DNA from: Gammaproteobacteria bacterium
GTDB lineage: Bacteria > Pseudomonadota > Gammaproteobacteria > Steroidobacterales > Steroidobacteraceae
Direction of reading: 5' to 3'
Length of the DNA: 64,000 nt
Assembly: GCA_025357915.1 (NCBI GenBank)
Contig: JANYLH010000008.1
Location: forward strand, 26,475 to 90,474
A program made the translations under genes and the position numbers. A model generated the notes under the pieces. It made no database searches. It was not told where the DNA came from and saw nothing but the letters and a program-made list of their open reading frames with translations. Positions 31,415 to 40,646 of the stretch are shown here, in pieces (positions within the stretch are counted from its first letter, which is position 1; each line of letters opens with the position of its first letter).

Positions 31415-32242
31415 ATGTATACGCAGCTGCAGCAGCGCGGGTCCGACCATCCGCCGGTGACGGTCAATACTCTGGCGCAGATGCGTGCGGCCGGCGAAAA
31501 AATTGCCTGCATCACCGCCTACGACGCCAGCTTCGCCGCACTGGTTGACGCCGCGGGCGCAGACCTGGTGCTGGTCGGCGATTCGCTCGGCATGGTGATC
31601 CAGGGACACGATACGACCGTGCCCGTAACCATGGACCAGATGGTCTACCACTGTGCCGCCGTGTCGCGCGGCCTGCAACATGCCTTCCTGATGGCGGACC
31701 TGCCGTTCGCGAGCTATACCTCGCGCGAGCTGGCGCTGGCCAACAGTGTGCGGCTGATGCAGGAGGGCGGTGCGCGCATGGTCAAGCTCGAAAGCGGTGC
31801 CTCGCAGCTCGACATCGTCGAATACCTCACCAGTCATGACATCGCGGTGTGCGCGCACCTTGGGCTCAAGCCCCAGTCGGTGCACAAGACCGGCGGGTTC
31901 CGCGTCCAGGGGCGTGAAGGCATTGCCGCCGCGCGCATGCTCGCCGATGCGCGCGCCCTCGAGGCGGCGGGCGCCGACGTGCTGCTGCTCGAATGCATTC
32001 CCGCGGCGCTCGGCGCCGAGATCACCCGCGGCGTCACCGTGCCGGTGATCGGCATCGGTGCGGGCCCCGACACCGACGGGCAGATTCTCGTGCTCTACGA
32101 CGTGCTCGACATCACCGCCGGGCGCAAGCCCCGCTTCGTGCGCAATTTCATGGCCGGCGCCGGTGATTGCGCCGCGGCGGTGGCGTCCTACGTAGCCGCG
32201 GTGCGGAGCCGTGCATACCCCGCGCCCGAACACTGCTTCTGA
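31415..32242 (+). CDS. panB: 3-methyl-2-oxobutanoate hydroxymethyltransferase
   Basis: KIACITAYDASFAALVDAAGADLVLVGDSLGMVIQGHDTTVPVTMDQM. Confidence 0.97.
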   Translation: MYTQLQQRGSDHPPVTVNTLAQMRAAGEKIACITAYDASFAALVDAAGADLVLVGDSLGMVIQGHDTTVPVTMDQMVYHCAAVSRGLQHAFLMADLPFASYTSRELALANSVRLMQEGGARMVKLESGASQLDIVEYLTSHDIAVCAHLGLKPQSVHKTGGFRVQGREGIAAARMLADARALEAAGADVLLLECIPAALGAEITRGVTVPVIGIGAGPDTDGQILVLYDVLDITAGRKPRFVRNFMAGAGDCAAAVASYVAAVRSRAYPAPEHCF

Positions 32243-32255
32243 GCGGACGCCGGCC

Positions 32256-33113
32256 ATGGAGGTTGCCACTACCGTCGCCGAAGTGCGCGCGCGCGTGCGC
32301 GACTGGCGCGCGGCGGGGCTGCGCGTCGCGCTGGTGCCGACCATGGGCAATCTCCACGCCGGTCACCTGAGCCTGCTGGCCGCCGCGCGTTTCCGCGCCG
32401 ACCGGGTCGTCGCCAGCGTGTTCGTGAATCCGCTGCAATTCGGCCCCGCCGAGGATTTTGCCGCCTATCCGCGCACGCTCGATGAAGACCGCGAGCTGCT
32501 GGGCGAGGCGCACTGCGAGCTGCTGTTCGCGCCGACGGTGGAGCAGGTCTACCCGGACGGCGGCGCACAGGCGACGCTGATCACCGTGCGCGGGCTGTCT
32601 TCGATCCTGTGCGGACAGTTCCGGCCAGGCCACTTCGACGGCGTGGCGACCGTGGTGGCGAAGCTCTTCAACATCGTGGCGCCCGACGTTGCGGTATTCG
32701 GCGAGAAGGATTTCCAGCAGTTCAGCATCATCCGCCGCATGACCTGCGACCTGCAGCTGCTGGTGGAAATCGTCGGCGCGCCAACCGTGCGCGCGCCGGA
32801 CGGACTGGCACTCAGTTCCCGCAATCGTTATCTGTCTGCGCAGGAGCGCGCAATCGCGCCGGCAATCCACCACGCGCTCCAGGCTGCGGTGGCGCGGCTC
32901 GATGCGGGCGATCGCAATTTCCCCGGCCTCGAGAGCGCCGGCTGGCAGTCGCTCGCGCTCGCCGGCTTGCGGCCCGATTACTTCGCGGTGCGCGACGCCG
33001 ACGATCTGCAGCCGCCGCACGCGGCAACCCGCGAAATGGTGGTGCTCACCGCGGCGCGACTCGGCAAGGCGCGCCTGATCGACAACCTGCGCGTGCCCCT
33101 GGTCAGACCCTAG
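32256..33113 (+). CDS. panC: Pantothenate synthetase
   Basis: VALVPTMGNLHAGHLSLL, VFVNPLQFGPAEDFAAYPRTLDED, AVFGEKDFQQ. Confidence 0.97.
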   Translation: MEVATTVAEVRARVRDWRAAGLRVALVPTMGNLHAGHLSLLAAARFRADRVVASVFVNPLQFGPAEDFAAYPRTLDEDRELLGEAHCELLFAPTVEQVYPDGGAQATLITVRGLSSILCGQFRPGHFDGVATVVAKLFNIVAPDVAVFGEKDFQQFSIIRRMTCDLQLLVEIVGAPTVRAPDGLALSSRNRYLSAQERAIAPAIHHALQAAVARLDAGDRNFPGLESAGWQSLALAGLRPDYFAVRDADDLQPPHAATREMVVLTAARLGKARLIDNLRVPLVRP

Positions 33114-33126
33114 GCCGGGCCCGGGC

Positions 33127-34221
33127 TCAGTCCGTGCTCACTGGCGCTGCCGTGGCGCCGGCATGCTGCGCCAGCGCCCACTGGACGTGCTCGCGCACCA
33201 GCGCGGAAGGATCGGCGCGTCGCGTTGCCAGTGCCGCCAGCACCTCGGCCGTGGGCGCGGCGTTGCCGAGCGCCACGGCGATATTGCGCAGCCAGCGCTC
33301 GTATCCCAGGCGGAAGATCGCGGAACCACGCATGCGTTCCTCGAACTGCTGCTCGTTCCAGCCGAACAGGTCCGCGAGCCGGGGGGCGTCGAGCCCGTGG
33401 CGTATCTTGAAATCCGGGTTGGCCGCGTCGCGCGCGTAGCGGTTCCACGGGCATACCAGCTGGCAGTCATCGCAGCCGTAGATGCGGTTGCCGATCGCGC
33501 CGCGCAGTCCGACGGGGATCGATCCGTGCAGTTCGATCGTCAGGTAGGAAATGCAGCGGCGCGCATCGAGCTGCCACGGTGCGACGATGGCGCCCGTCGG
33601 GCAGGCGGGGATACAGGCCGTGCAGCTGCCGCAGTGGGCGCTGCCGGGTTCATCGAGCGGCAGCTCGAGATCGGTATAGATCTCACCAAGGAAGAAATAC
33701 GAACCCGCTTCGCGGGCGATGAGGTTGGTGTGCTTGCCGATCCAGCCGAGGCCCGCATTGCGGGCCAGCGCTTTCTCGAGCACCGGCGCGCTGTCGGTGA
33801 ATACCCGATGGCCGTGGGGACGGGCGATCGCGGTGAGGAAATCCGCCAGTTGCTGCAGGGCCCTGCGCATCGTCTTGTGGTAGTCGCGGCCCAGCGCGTA
33901 GCGCGAGACGTATCCGAGTGAATTGTCGCCCAGCACTTCGGCGGCTGCCCGGGCAGCCTCAGGCCAGTAGTCCATGCGCGCGCTGATGACGCGCAGCGTC
34001 CCGGGGACGAGTTGTGCCGGCCGGCTGCGTTTCACGCCGTGGTGCGCCATGTACTCCATGCCGCCGTGGCGGCCCGCGGCGAGCCAGTCGTCCAGGCGGC
34101 GCTCGTCTTCGGCAAGCTCGACTCCGCTCACGCCCACGTGGGCGAAGCCCAGTTCGCGCGCACGCGTGGCCAGCCGGGTGCGAATCGCGGCGGGATCGGC
34201 TGGCGGGGTTGGGGTCGTCAT
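33127..34221 (-). CDS. queG: Epoxyqueuosine reductase
   Basis: CGSCTACIPACPTGAIVAPWQLDARRCISYLTIE and CDDCQLVCPWNRYA 4Fe-4S motifs. Confidence 0.96.
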   Translation of the reverse strand: MTTPTPPADPAAIRTRLATRARELGFAHVGVSGVELAEDERRLDDWLAAGRHGGMEYMAHHGVKRSRPAQLVPGTLRVISARMDYWPEAARAAAEVLGDNSLGYVSRYALGRDYHKTMRRALQQLADFLTAIARPHGHRVFTDSAPVLEKALARNAGLGWIGKHTNLIAREAGSYFFLGEIYTDLELPLDEPGSAHCGSCTACIPACPTGAIVAPWQLDARRCISYLTIELHGSIPVGLRGAIGNRIYGCDDCQLVCPWNRYARDAANPDFKIRHGLDAPRLADLFGWNEQQFEERMRGSAIFRLGYERWLRNIAVALGNAAPTAEVLAALATRRADPSALVREHVQWALAQHAGATAAPVSTD

Positions 34222-34252
34222 GGGCGGCTTCCACGGCCAGTATAATGAGTGC

Positions 34253-35734
34253 ATGAGCCAGGCCCAGGGACTGTATTCGGTGACGCAGGTGCGGGCTTTC
34301 GACGCGCACGCGATCACGGTGCAGGGTGTGCCCGGTTACGTGCTGATGCAGCGCGCGGGGGAGGCTGCGCTGCGCGCGCTGCGCGGCCGCTGGCCCAGCG
34401 CGGTGCGCATCGCGATCGTCTGCGGTGGCGGCAACAACGGCGGCGACGGCTACGTGCTCGGACGCTGCGCGCGTGCTGCGGGACTTGAAGTCACGCTGCT
34501 GGCGGTGGTCGCTGCCGAGCAGCTGGGCGGCGACGCGCGGCGCGCCGCGGAAGATTTTTGCGCCACCGGGGATGTGCCGCGCGCCTTCGCTGCCGCCGAA
34601 CTCGCCGGCGCCGAAGTGATCGTCGATGCGCTCCTCGGCACCGGACTGCGCCCGCCACTGCGCGCGGAGTTTCTCGCGGTGATCAAGGCCATGAATCACG
34701 CGGGCGTGCCGATCCTGGCGCTCGATCTGCCCTCGGGGCTCGACGGCGACCGCGGCGTGCCACTGGGCGATGCGGTGCGTGCCGACACGACGATCACTTT
34801 CGTCGCGCCCAAGACCGGGCTGTTTGTAGGCGACGGCCCGGAATTCGCGGGCCAGGTGCTGTGCGCTGACCTCGGCGTGACGCCGCCGCCGGGCGAGGCG
34901 GGCAAACCGGTTTTGGAGCGGATCGACGCGAGCGAGATCGCGCGCGCGCTGCCGCGCCGGGCGCGCGCCGCGCACAAGGGCGATTTCGGCCGCGTGCTCA
35001 TCGTCGCGGGCGCGCCGGGCATGGCCGGTGCTGCGCGGCTCGCCGGCGAAGCGTGTCTGCGCAGTGGCGCGGGCCTGGTGACCATCGCCACTTCGCCGGA
35101 GAACGTGGCCGCGATCGTCGCCGACCGGCCCGAACTCATCTGCTTCGGAGTACGTGATGCCGGCGAACTGGCGGCGCCGCTCGCCGCCGCGACGGTGGTG
35201 GCGATTGGTCCGGGGCTCGGCACCGGCGCCTGGTCGCGCGCGCTCTTCGATGCCGCGCTGACCGCTGGCAAGCCGCTGGTGCTCGACGCCGATGCCCTCA
35301 ACCTTCTGGCCGCCACCGGCCAGAGCCTGCCGCCGCTCACGGTGGTGACGCCGCACCCCGGAGAAGCGGCGCGTTTGCTCGGCACCACTTCGGCAGCCGT
35401 GCAGGCTGATCGCCTGGGTGCCCTGCGGCAACTGGTCGAGCGGTGCGGCGGGGTGGTCGTGCTCAAGGGCGCGGGCACGCTGGTTGGCGCGCCGGGCCGG
35501 ATCCCGGCGCTGTGCACGCACGGCAATTCCGGCATGGCCGCGCCCGGTATGGGCGATGTGCTGACAGGCGCGATCACCGCCATCCTCGCGCAGTGCCGCG
35601 ATCCCTGGCTCGCCGCGCGTGCCGGCGTCGTGGCTCATGCCTTGTCGGGAGACGAGCTGGCGCGACAGGGCGGCGGCCGCGGCATGCTCGCGCTCGAAGT
35701 GGCCGAGCGTCTCGTACACTGGGTCAACCCTTGA
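34253..35734 (+). CDS. nnr: Bifunctional NAD(P)H-hydrate epimerase / ADP-dependent dehydratase
   Basis: YjeF N-domain VCGGGNNGGDGYVLGR plus dehydratase domain KGDFGRVLIVAGAPGMAGAA, GNSGMAAPGMGDVLTG. Confidence 0.95.
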   Translation: MSQAQGLYSVTQVRAFDAHAITVQGVPGYVLMQRAGEAALRALRGRWPSAVRIAIVCGGGNNGGDGYVLGRCARAAGLEVTLLAVVAAEQLGGDARRAAEDFCATGDVPRAFAAAELAGAEVIVDALLGTGLRPPLRAEFLAVIKAMNHAGVPILALDLPSGLDGDRGVPLGDAVRADTTITFVAPKTGLFVGDGPEFAGQVLCADLGVTPPPGEAGKPVLERIDASEIARALPRRARAAHKGDFGRVLIVAGAPGMAGAARLAGEACLRSGAGLVTIATSPENVAAIVADRPELICFGVRDAGELAAPLAAATVVAIGPGLGTGAWSRALFDAALTAGKPLVLDADALNLLAATGQSLPPLTVVTPHPGEAARLLGTTSAAVQADRLGALRQLVERCGGVVVLKGAGTLVGAPGRIPALCTHGNSGMAAPGMGDVLTGAITAILAQCRDPWLAARAGVVAHALSGDELARQGGGRGMLALEVAERLVHWVNP

Positions 35735-36216
35735 TCGAACGAGCGCTCCTGGAGGTTGCGGACACCGAATCGCTCGGCGCGGCGTTGGCGCGCAGCGTTC
35801 CGTGGGCGGCACCGCAGTCGCTTACCGTCTTCCTGCAGGGCGCGCTCGGCGCGGGCAAGACCACGCTGGCGCGCGGCCTGCTGCGCGGGCTGGGCGTTCA
35901 GGGTACGGTGCGGAGCCCGACCTTTACACTGCTCGAGGGCTATGAATCCGCGGCCGGCCGGGTGCTGCACCTGGATTTGTACCGGCTGGCAGGCGGCGCC
36001 GACGTGGCGAGCCTGGGGCTGCGCGATGAACTGGATCCGGGAGTGCTGCTGCTCATCGAGTGGCCGGAGCGCGCGGCCGGATCGCTCCCGCCCGCCGACC
36101 TGAGTATCGAGCTGTCGCTGGCCGGGGATGGCCGGATCGCGCGGCTCGAAGGCGCGAGCCCTGTGGGAAAGGCGTGGCTGGCGGCAGCGGCTGAGGCCTG
36201 GCGATTTCAGAATTGA
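35731..36216 (+). CDS. tsaE: tRNA threonylcarbamoyladenosine biosynthesis ATPase TsaE
   Basis: GALGAGKTTLARGLLRGLGVQGTVRSPTFTLLEGYE, HLDLYRL; TTGA overlap. Confidence 0.94.
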   Translation: MIERALLEVADTESLGAALARSVPWAAPQSLTVFLQGALGAGKTTLARGLLRGLGVQGTVRSPTFTLLEGYESAAGRVLHLDLYRLAGGADVASLGLRDELDPGVLLLIEWPERAAGSLPPADLSIELSLAGDGRIARLEGASPVGKAWLAAAAEAWRFQN

Positions 36217-36241
36217 ATGGAGTTAAATACGCTAGCTCCAT
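36217..36241 (+). other. Stem-loop immediately after the tsaE stop
   Basis: AUGGAGUUA-aauacgc-UAGCUCCAU, 9-bp stem (one U.G), 7-nt loop; no U-tract. Confidence 0.4.
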
Positions 36242-36249
36242 GATTAGTA

Positions 36250-36278
36250 TTGAAGAATTATTTTCCTGGGCATAGAGT
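36250..36278 (+). promoter_or_regulatory. Sigma70-like promoter for the amidase gene
   Basis: TTGAAG-N17-TAGAGT in a locally AT-rich stretch, 31 nt upstream of the ATG. Confidence 0.5.
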
Positions 36279-36309
36279 GCGGGCCACTGGGCTGGGTTCG
36301 AACTATCGC

Positions 36310-37578
36310 ATGTACCGTTGCACCTCCCGCGCTTTGCTGCCCCTGATCGCGACCATCGCGGTGCTCTGTGCGCCTGCCGCTCTGGCCGGTGCCTACCTGC
36401 GCAGTGCCACGCTCGAGACGGCTTCCGGAGGCACCATCCTGGTCCTCGGCCTGTCCGCGCCACTCCAGCCCCGGCTGTTCTCGCTCGATGGGCCGCGCCG
36501 CATCGTGATCGATCTGCCCAACACGCAGCGCAGCAAGGGATTGAACCTGCCCGCACCGGGCGGTTCGATCAGCGCGCTGCGGGGTGCCGAGCGCCCGCAC
36601 GGCACCTACCGACTGGTGCTGGAACTGGGCGACGCGCTGGCAGCGGCACCGCGTCTGCGCAGCCTCGCCACGGCGGCCGGCTATCGCCTGCAGATCTCCC
36701 TCGGTGGCTTGCCGCGAACCGCCGCATCGCCGGTGGTGGCAGCGTCCGCCGCGGCGCCCCGGGAGGCGCCGCCCCGGGAGGCGGCGCCGGTCGTGCGCAC
36801 GGTGCAGCCCGCACACAGCCCGGGAAAGTCCGGCCGCGACATCGTGGTCGCGGTCGACGCGGGCCACGGCGGCGAGGATCCGGGCGCCTCCGGGCCGGCG
36901 GGCACGCGCGAGAAGGACGTCACGCTGGCCATCGCGCGTGCACTCGCCGCAAGGCTCAATGAACATGAGGGCATCCGCGCGGTGCTGACGCGCGACTCCG
37001 ACCGCCTGATCGACCTGCGCGAGCGCTTCGAGCGCGCACGCAACGCGCACGCCGACCTGTTCGTGTCCATCCACGCCGATTCGGTGCGCAACCGTGAGAT
37101 TGCCGGCGCCTCCGTCTATACGCTTTCCTATCACGGCGCCTCGAGCGAGGCGGCGCGCCAGCTTGCCGATCGCGAGAACGCTACCGTCGGCACGGTCTCG
37201 CTCGCCGGTGTCAATCCGGCGCTCGCTTCGGTGCTGCTCGATGCCGCGCAGTCGCAGATCATGGGCCTCAGTGTCGAGGCTGCGGACGAAGTGCTGGGCG
37301 CGCTCGACGGCGTGGGCGCAGTGCGCAAGAAAGTCGTGCAGCACGCCGGCTTCATGGTGCTCAAGTCCCCGGACGTGCCCTCGATGCTGGTCGAGACCGC
37401 CTACATCTCGAACCCGGCCGAGGAACGCAACCTGCGCAGCAGCGCCTACCAGGCGCGGCTCGCGCGGGCGATCGAGTCGGGCGTCATCGCCTATTTCCAG
37501 CGCCATCCGCCCGACGGCACGCACTACGCCAACGCCCGTCACGCCGGCGGTACTGAACAGGACGACTCCGGCGTGTAG
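36310..37578 (+). CDS. amiC: N-acetylmuramoyl-L-alanine amidase with AMIN domain (AmiC-like)
   Basis: Signal peptide, AMIN region, VVAVDAGHGGEDPGASGPAGTREKDVTLAIA, FVSIHADSVRN, PSMLVETAYISN. Confidence 0.93.
   Translation: MYRCTSRALLPLIATIAVLCAPAALAGAYLRSATLETASGGTILVLGLSAPLQPRLFSLDGPRRIVIDLPNTQRSKGLNLPAPGGSISALRGAERPHGTYRLVLELGDALAAAPRLRSLATAAGYRLQISLGGLPRTAASPVVAASAAAPREAPPREAAPVVRTVQPAHSPGKSGRDIVVAVDAGHGGEDPGASGPAGTREKDVTLAIARALAARLNEHEGIRAVLTRDSDRLIDLRERFERARNAHADLFVSIHADSVRNREIAGASVYTLSYHGASSEAARQLADRENATVGTVSLAGVNPALASVLLDAAQSQIMGLSVEAADEVLGALDGVGAVRKKVVQHAGFMVLKSPDVPSMLVETAYISNPAEERNLRSSAYQARLARAIESGVIAYFQRHPPDGTHYANARHAGGTEQDDSGV
36756..36785 (+). repeat. Tandem 15-bp repeat in the amidase interdomain linker
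   Basis: GCCCCGGGAGGCGCC / GCCCCGGGAGGCGGC (14/15 identical) encoding APREAPPREAA. Confidence 0.75.
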
Positions 37579-37610
37579 ACTGCGCGGCCTGTAATGCCCC
37601 GGCGCCACGC

Positions 37611-39353
37611 ATGCCGATCCGTCTCCTGTCCGCCACCCTGATCGACCAGATCGCCGCCGGCGAGGTGATCGAGCGCCCGGCTTCCGTGGTCAAGGAGCTG
37701 ATCGAGAACGCGCTCGACGCCGGCGCGCGCCGTATCGACATCGATATCGAGCAGGGCGGCCTTGGCCTGGTGCGGGTACGCGACGATGGCCTGGGTATCG
37801 CCGCGACAGAACTGCCGCTGGCGGTGCAGCGACACGCGACCAGCAAGATCGCGACGCTCGAAGACCTCGAGTCGGTGGCGAGCCTCGGGTTCCGGGGCGA
37901 GGCCTTGCCCTCGATCGGCTCGGTGGCGCGCTTGCGTGTTTGCAGCCGCACCGCCGCTGCAGAGGCGGCCACTGAACTGCGGGTCGAAGGTGGCGTGGCC
38001 ACGCCGCCGCAACCGGCGGCGCACCCGAGCGGCACCACTATCGAAGTGCGTGAGCTGTTCTTCAACGTGCCCGCGCGCCGCAAGTTCGTGCGCACCGAGG
38101 CCACCGAATTTGGCCACATTGCCCGCACCATCGAACGCCTGGCGCTCGCGGCCCCGGCGGTCGCTTTTCGCGTGCGGCACAACGGCCGCCAGACGCTCGA
38201 TCTGGCCGCTGCGGAGGACGCCACGGGGCGCGCTGAGCGCGTGGCGCGCGTGCTGGGCGCGGAATTCCTGGCGCGCTCGCTCCCCGTGGCGCAGGAAGGT
38301 GCGCTGCAGCTGCGCGGGTGGCTGGGCCTGCCGACCGCGGCGCGCGCCAATAGCGACGGACAATTCTGGTACGTCAACGGCCGTCCGGTGCGCGACCGGC
38401 TGCTGGGCAATGCCGCGCGCCTGGGCTACCGCGACGTCCTCTATCACGGTCGCCACCCGGCCTACGTGCTCGACCTGCGGCTCGACCCGCGGCTCGTGGA
38501 CGTGAATGCACACCCGGCGAAACTCGAGGTGCGCTTTCGTGACAGCCGCGCCGTGCACGACTTCGTGTTTCGCGCCATCGAGCGCACGCTGGCTGCGAAC
38601 GTGGCCGGCACCGGCCCACCGGCCGCGGCGCTGGCCCCGGCGCCGCAGGCGCAGCGGCTCGACTTTGGCACGCCGCAGGCGGCGCCCGACTGGTCACGCG
38701 GCGCATTCGCCGCGGCCGCGGCCCTGCAGGTGCGCGAACCCGGCGCTGGCGGTGGCGGCGGCGACGAGCGGCCGCTGGGCACGCCGCTCGCGCAGCTGCA
38801 CGGCCTGTTCGTGCTCGCCCAAAACCGCAGCGGCCTGGTGCTGGTCGACATGCACGCCGCGCACGAGCGTGTGCTCTACGAGACTTTCAAGGCCCAGCAC
38901 GCCGCGGGCGGCGAGCCGGCCGCGCAGCGGCTCCTCGAGCCGATCGCGGTGGCCGCGGCGGAGCACGAGATCGACACGCTCCTGGCCGCTGGCGCGGACT
39001 TCGCGCGGCTCGGCTTCGAACTCGAGCGGCTGGCGCCCGGGCAACTTGCGGTGCGGGCGGTGCCCGCCATGCTGGCGACGGCCGACGTGACCGCGCTCCT
39101 GCGCGAAGTGCTGCACGACCTGGCGGAGGATCGCGGATCGCACCATCTCGACGGCGCAGCGCACCGGGTGCTCGGCACGCTCGCCTGTCGCAGCGCCATC
39201 CACGCGCACCGGCGCCTCACGCTGCCGGAAATGGACGCGCTCCTGCGGCAGATGGAAACCACCGAGCGCTCCGGCCAGTGCAACCACGGGCGCCCGACCT
39301 GGACCGAGCTGTCGCTCCCGGACCTCGATCGCCTGTTCCTGCGCGGCCGATGA
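37611..39353 (+). CDS. mutL: DNA mismatch repair protein MutL with endonuclease motifs
   Basis: IAAGEVIERPASVVKELIENALDAGA, DDGLGI, GFRGEALPSI; C-terminal DMHAAHERVLYE, ACRSAI, CNHGRP. Confidence 0.97.
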   Translation: MPIRLLSATLIDQIAAGEVIERPASVVKELIENALDAGARRIDIDIEQGGLGLVRVRDDGLGIAATELPLAVQRHATSKIATLEDLESVASLGFRGEALPSIGSVARLRVCSRTAAAEAATELRVEGGVATPPQPAAHPSGTTIEVRELFFNVPARRKFVRTEATEFGHIARTIERLALAAPAVAFRVRHNGRQTLDLAAAEDATGRAERVARVLGAEFLARSLPVAQEGALQLRGWLGLPTAARANSDGQFWYVNGRPVRDRLLGNAARLGYRDVLYHGRHPAYVLDLRLDPRLVDVNAHPAKLEVRFRDSRAVHDFVFRAIERTLAANVAGTGPPAAALAPAPQAQRLDFGTPQAAPDWSRGAFAAAAALQVREPGAGGGGGDERPLGTPLAQLHGLFVLAQNRSGLVLVDMHAAHERVLYETFKAQHAAGGEPAAQRLLEPIAVAAAEHEIDTLLAAGADFARLGFELERLAPGQLAVRAVPAMLATADVTALLREVLHDLAEDRGSHHLDGAAHRVLGTLACRSAIHAHRRLTLPEMDALLRQMETTERSGQCNHGRPTWTELSLPDLDRLFLRGR

Positions 39354-40312
39354 GTGCGCCGCTGGCGCTGGTGCTCACCGGCCCCACCGGGAGCGGCAAG
39401 AGCCAGTGGGCCGAGCGCCTGGCGCAGGAGCTGCCGGTCGAAATCATCAGCGTCGACTCCGCGCAGGTGTACCGCGGCATGGACATCGGCACGGCCAAGC
39501 CGACGGCTGCGGCGCGCGCGCGCGTCCGTCACCATCTGCTGGATATACGCGATCCGCTCGAGCGCTACTCGGCGGGCGAATTCGTGCGCGATGCGCGCAC
39601 GGCCATGGCGCAGGTCCACGCGCGCGGCCGGTTGCCGCTGCTGGTCGGCGGTACGCAGCTGTACCTGCGTGCGCTCCTGCGGGGCATGGCCGTGCTCCCC
39701 GAGGCCTCGCCGGCCATGCGCGCCGCCCTCGAGGCCGAGGCCGCAGTGCGGGGCTGGCCCGCCCTGCACGCCGAACTGACGCAGGTGGACGCGCGGGCCG
39801 CCGCCAGGATCCACCCCAACGACCCGCAGCGCATCCAGCGCGCCCTCGAAGTCTACCGGCTCAGCGGGCAACCGATTTCCGCCTGGCAGGCGGCGACGCC
39901 GCCGCCGGAGGAGGGCGTGCGCTGGCTGCGCTTCGCGCTCATTCCCGGCGACCGTCAGGCGCTCGCGCTGGGCCTGCGGGGCCGGTTCGAGGCGATGCTC
40001 GCAGCCGGCCTGCTGGGCGAGGTGACGGCGCTGTACCGGCGCGGCGACCTGCACGCGGAACTGCCGGCAATCCGCTCGGTCGGTTACCGGCAATTGTGGG
40101 CGCATTGCGCGGGCGAGATCGGGCTCCAGGAAGCCACCGAGCAGGCGGTCGCCGCCACCCGGCAGCTGGCCAAGCGCCAGCTGACCTGGCTGCGCGGGGA
40201 AGGCGCCTATGAGGTGCTCGATCCCGGGGCGGAGGCCGGTTTTGCGCGCCTGGTGTCGGCAATCCGCGCCGCCGGATTCGTGGCCGGCCGGCCCCCCCGG
40301 ATGCTAGAATAA
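39350..40312 (+). CDS. miaA: tRNA dimethylallyltransferase
   Basis: LVLTGPTGSGKSQWAERLAQELPVEIISVDSAQVYRGMDIGTAKP; ATGA overlap with mutL. Confidence 0.97.
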   Translation: MSAPLALVLTGPTGSGKSQWAERLAQELPVEIISVDSAQVYRGMDIGTAKPTAAARARVRHHLLDIRDPLERYSAGEFVRDARTAMAQVHARGRLPLLVGGTQLYLRALLRGMAVLPEASPAMRAALEAEAAVRGWPALHAELTQVDARAAARIHPNDPQRIQRALEVYRLSGQPISAWQAATPPPEEGVRWLRFALIPGDRQALALGLRGRFEAMLAAGLLGEVTALYRRGDLHAELPAIRSVGYRQLWAHCAGEIGLQEATEQAVAATRQLAKRQLTWLRGEGAYEVLDPGAEAGFARLVSAIRAAGFVAGRPPRMLE

Positions 40313-40317
40313 TTCTC

Positions 40318-40345
40318 AGTCCCAAGCTGACAGGCCCGCGGGACT
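40318..40345 (+). promoter_or_regulatory. Stem-loop in the hfq 5' leader
   Basis: AGUCCC-N16-GGGACU upstream of A-rich AAAAAUAAGGAG and the ATG at 40380. Confidence 0.35.
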
Positions 40346-40379
40346 TCTGACGGCAGCTGAAAAATAAGGAGAACAGCCC

Positions 40380-40625
40380 ATGGCCAAAGGCCAATCGCTC
40401 CAGGATCCGTTTCTGAACGCCCTGCGCAAGGAGCACATTCCGGTGTCGATCTACCTGGTCAACGGCATCAAGCTGCAGGGTCAGATCGATTCCTTCGACC
40501 AGTTCGTGGTGCTGCTCAAGAATACCGTCAGCCAGATGGTCTACAAGCACGCGATATCCACCGTGGTTCCCGCCCGCGCTGTGCAGCTGCCCAGTGGCGA
40601 CGGCACGGAGGTCCCAGTCGAGTAA
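40380..40625 (+). CDS. hfq: RNA chaperone Hfq
   Basis: [48 protein letters not shown]...[15 protein letters not shown]. Confidence 0.99.
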   Translation: MAKGQSLQDPFLNALRKEHIPVSIYLVNGIKLQGQIDSFDQFVVLLKNTVSQMVYKHAISTVVPARAVQLPSGDGTEVPVE

Positions 40626-40646
40626 TGCGCCTGCGCCGTATGCGGA

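Noticed and set aside
33959-35812. 617-aa minus-strand ORF
   Set aside because: Fully antisense to nnr; no recognisable domain.
36295-36310. tRNA T-loop-like GGTTCGAAC
   Set aside because: No matching T-stem, acceptor or anticodon arm around it; lies in the amidase leader.
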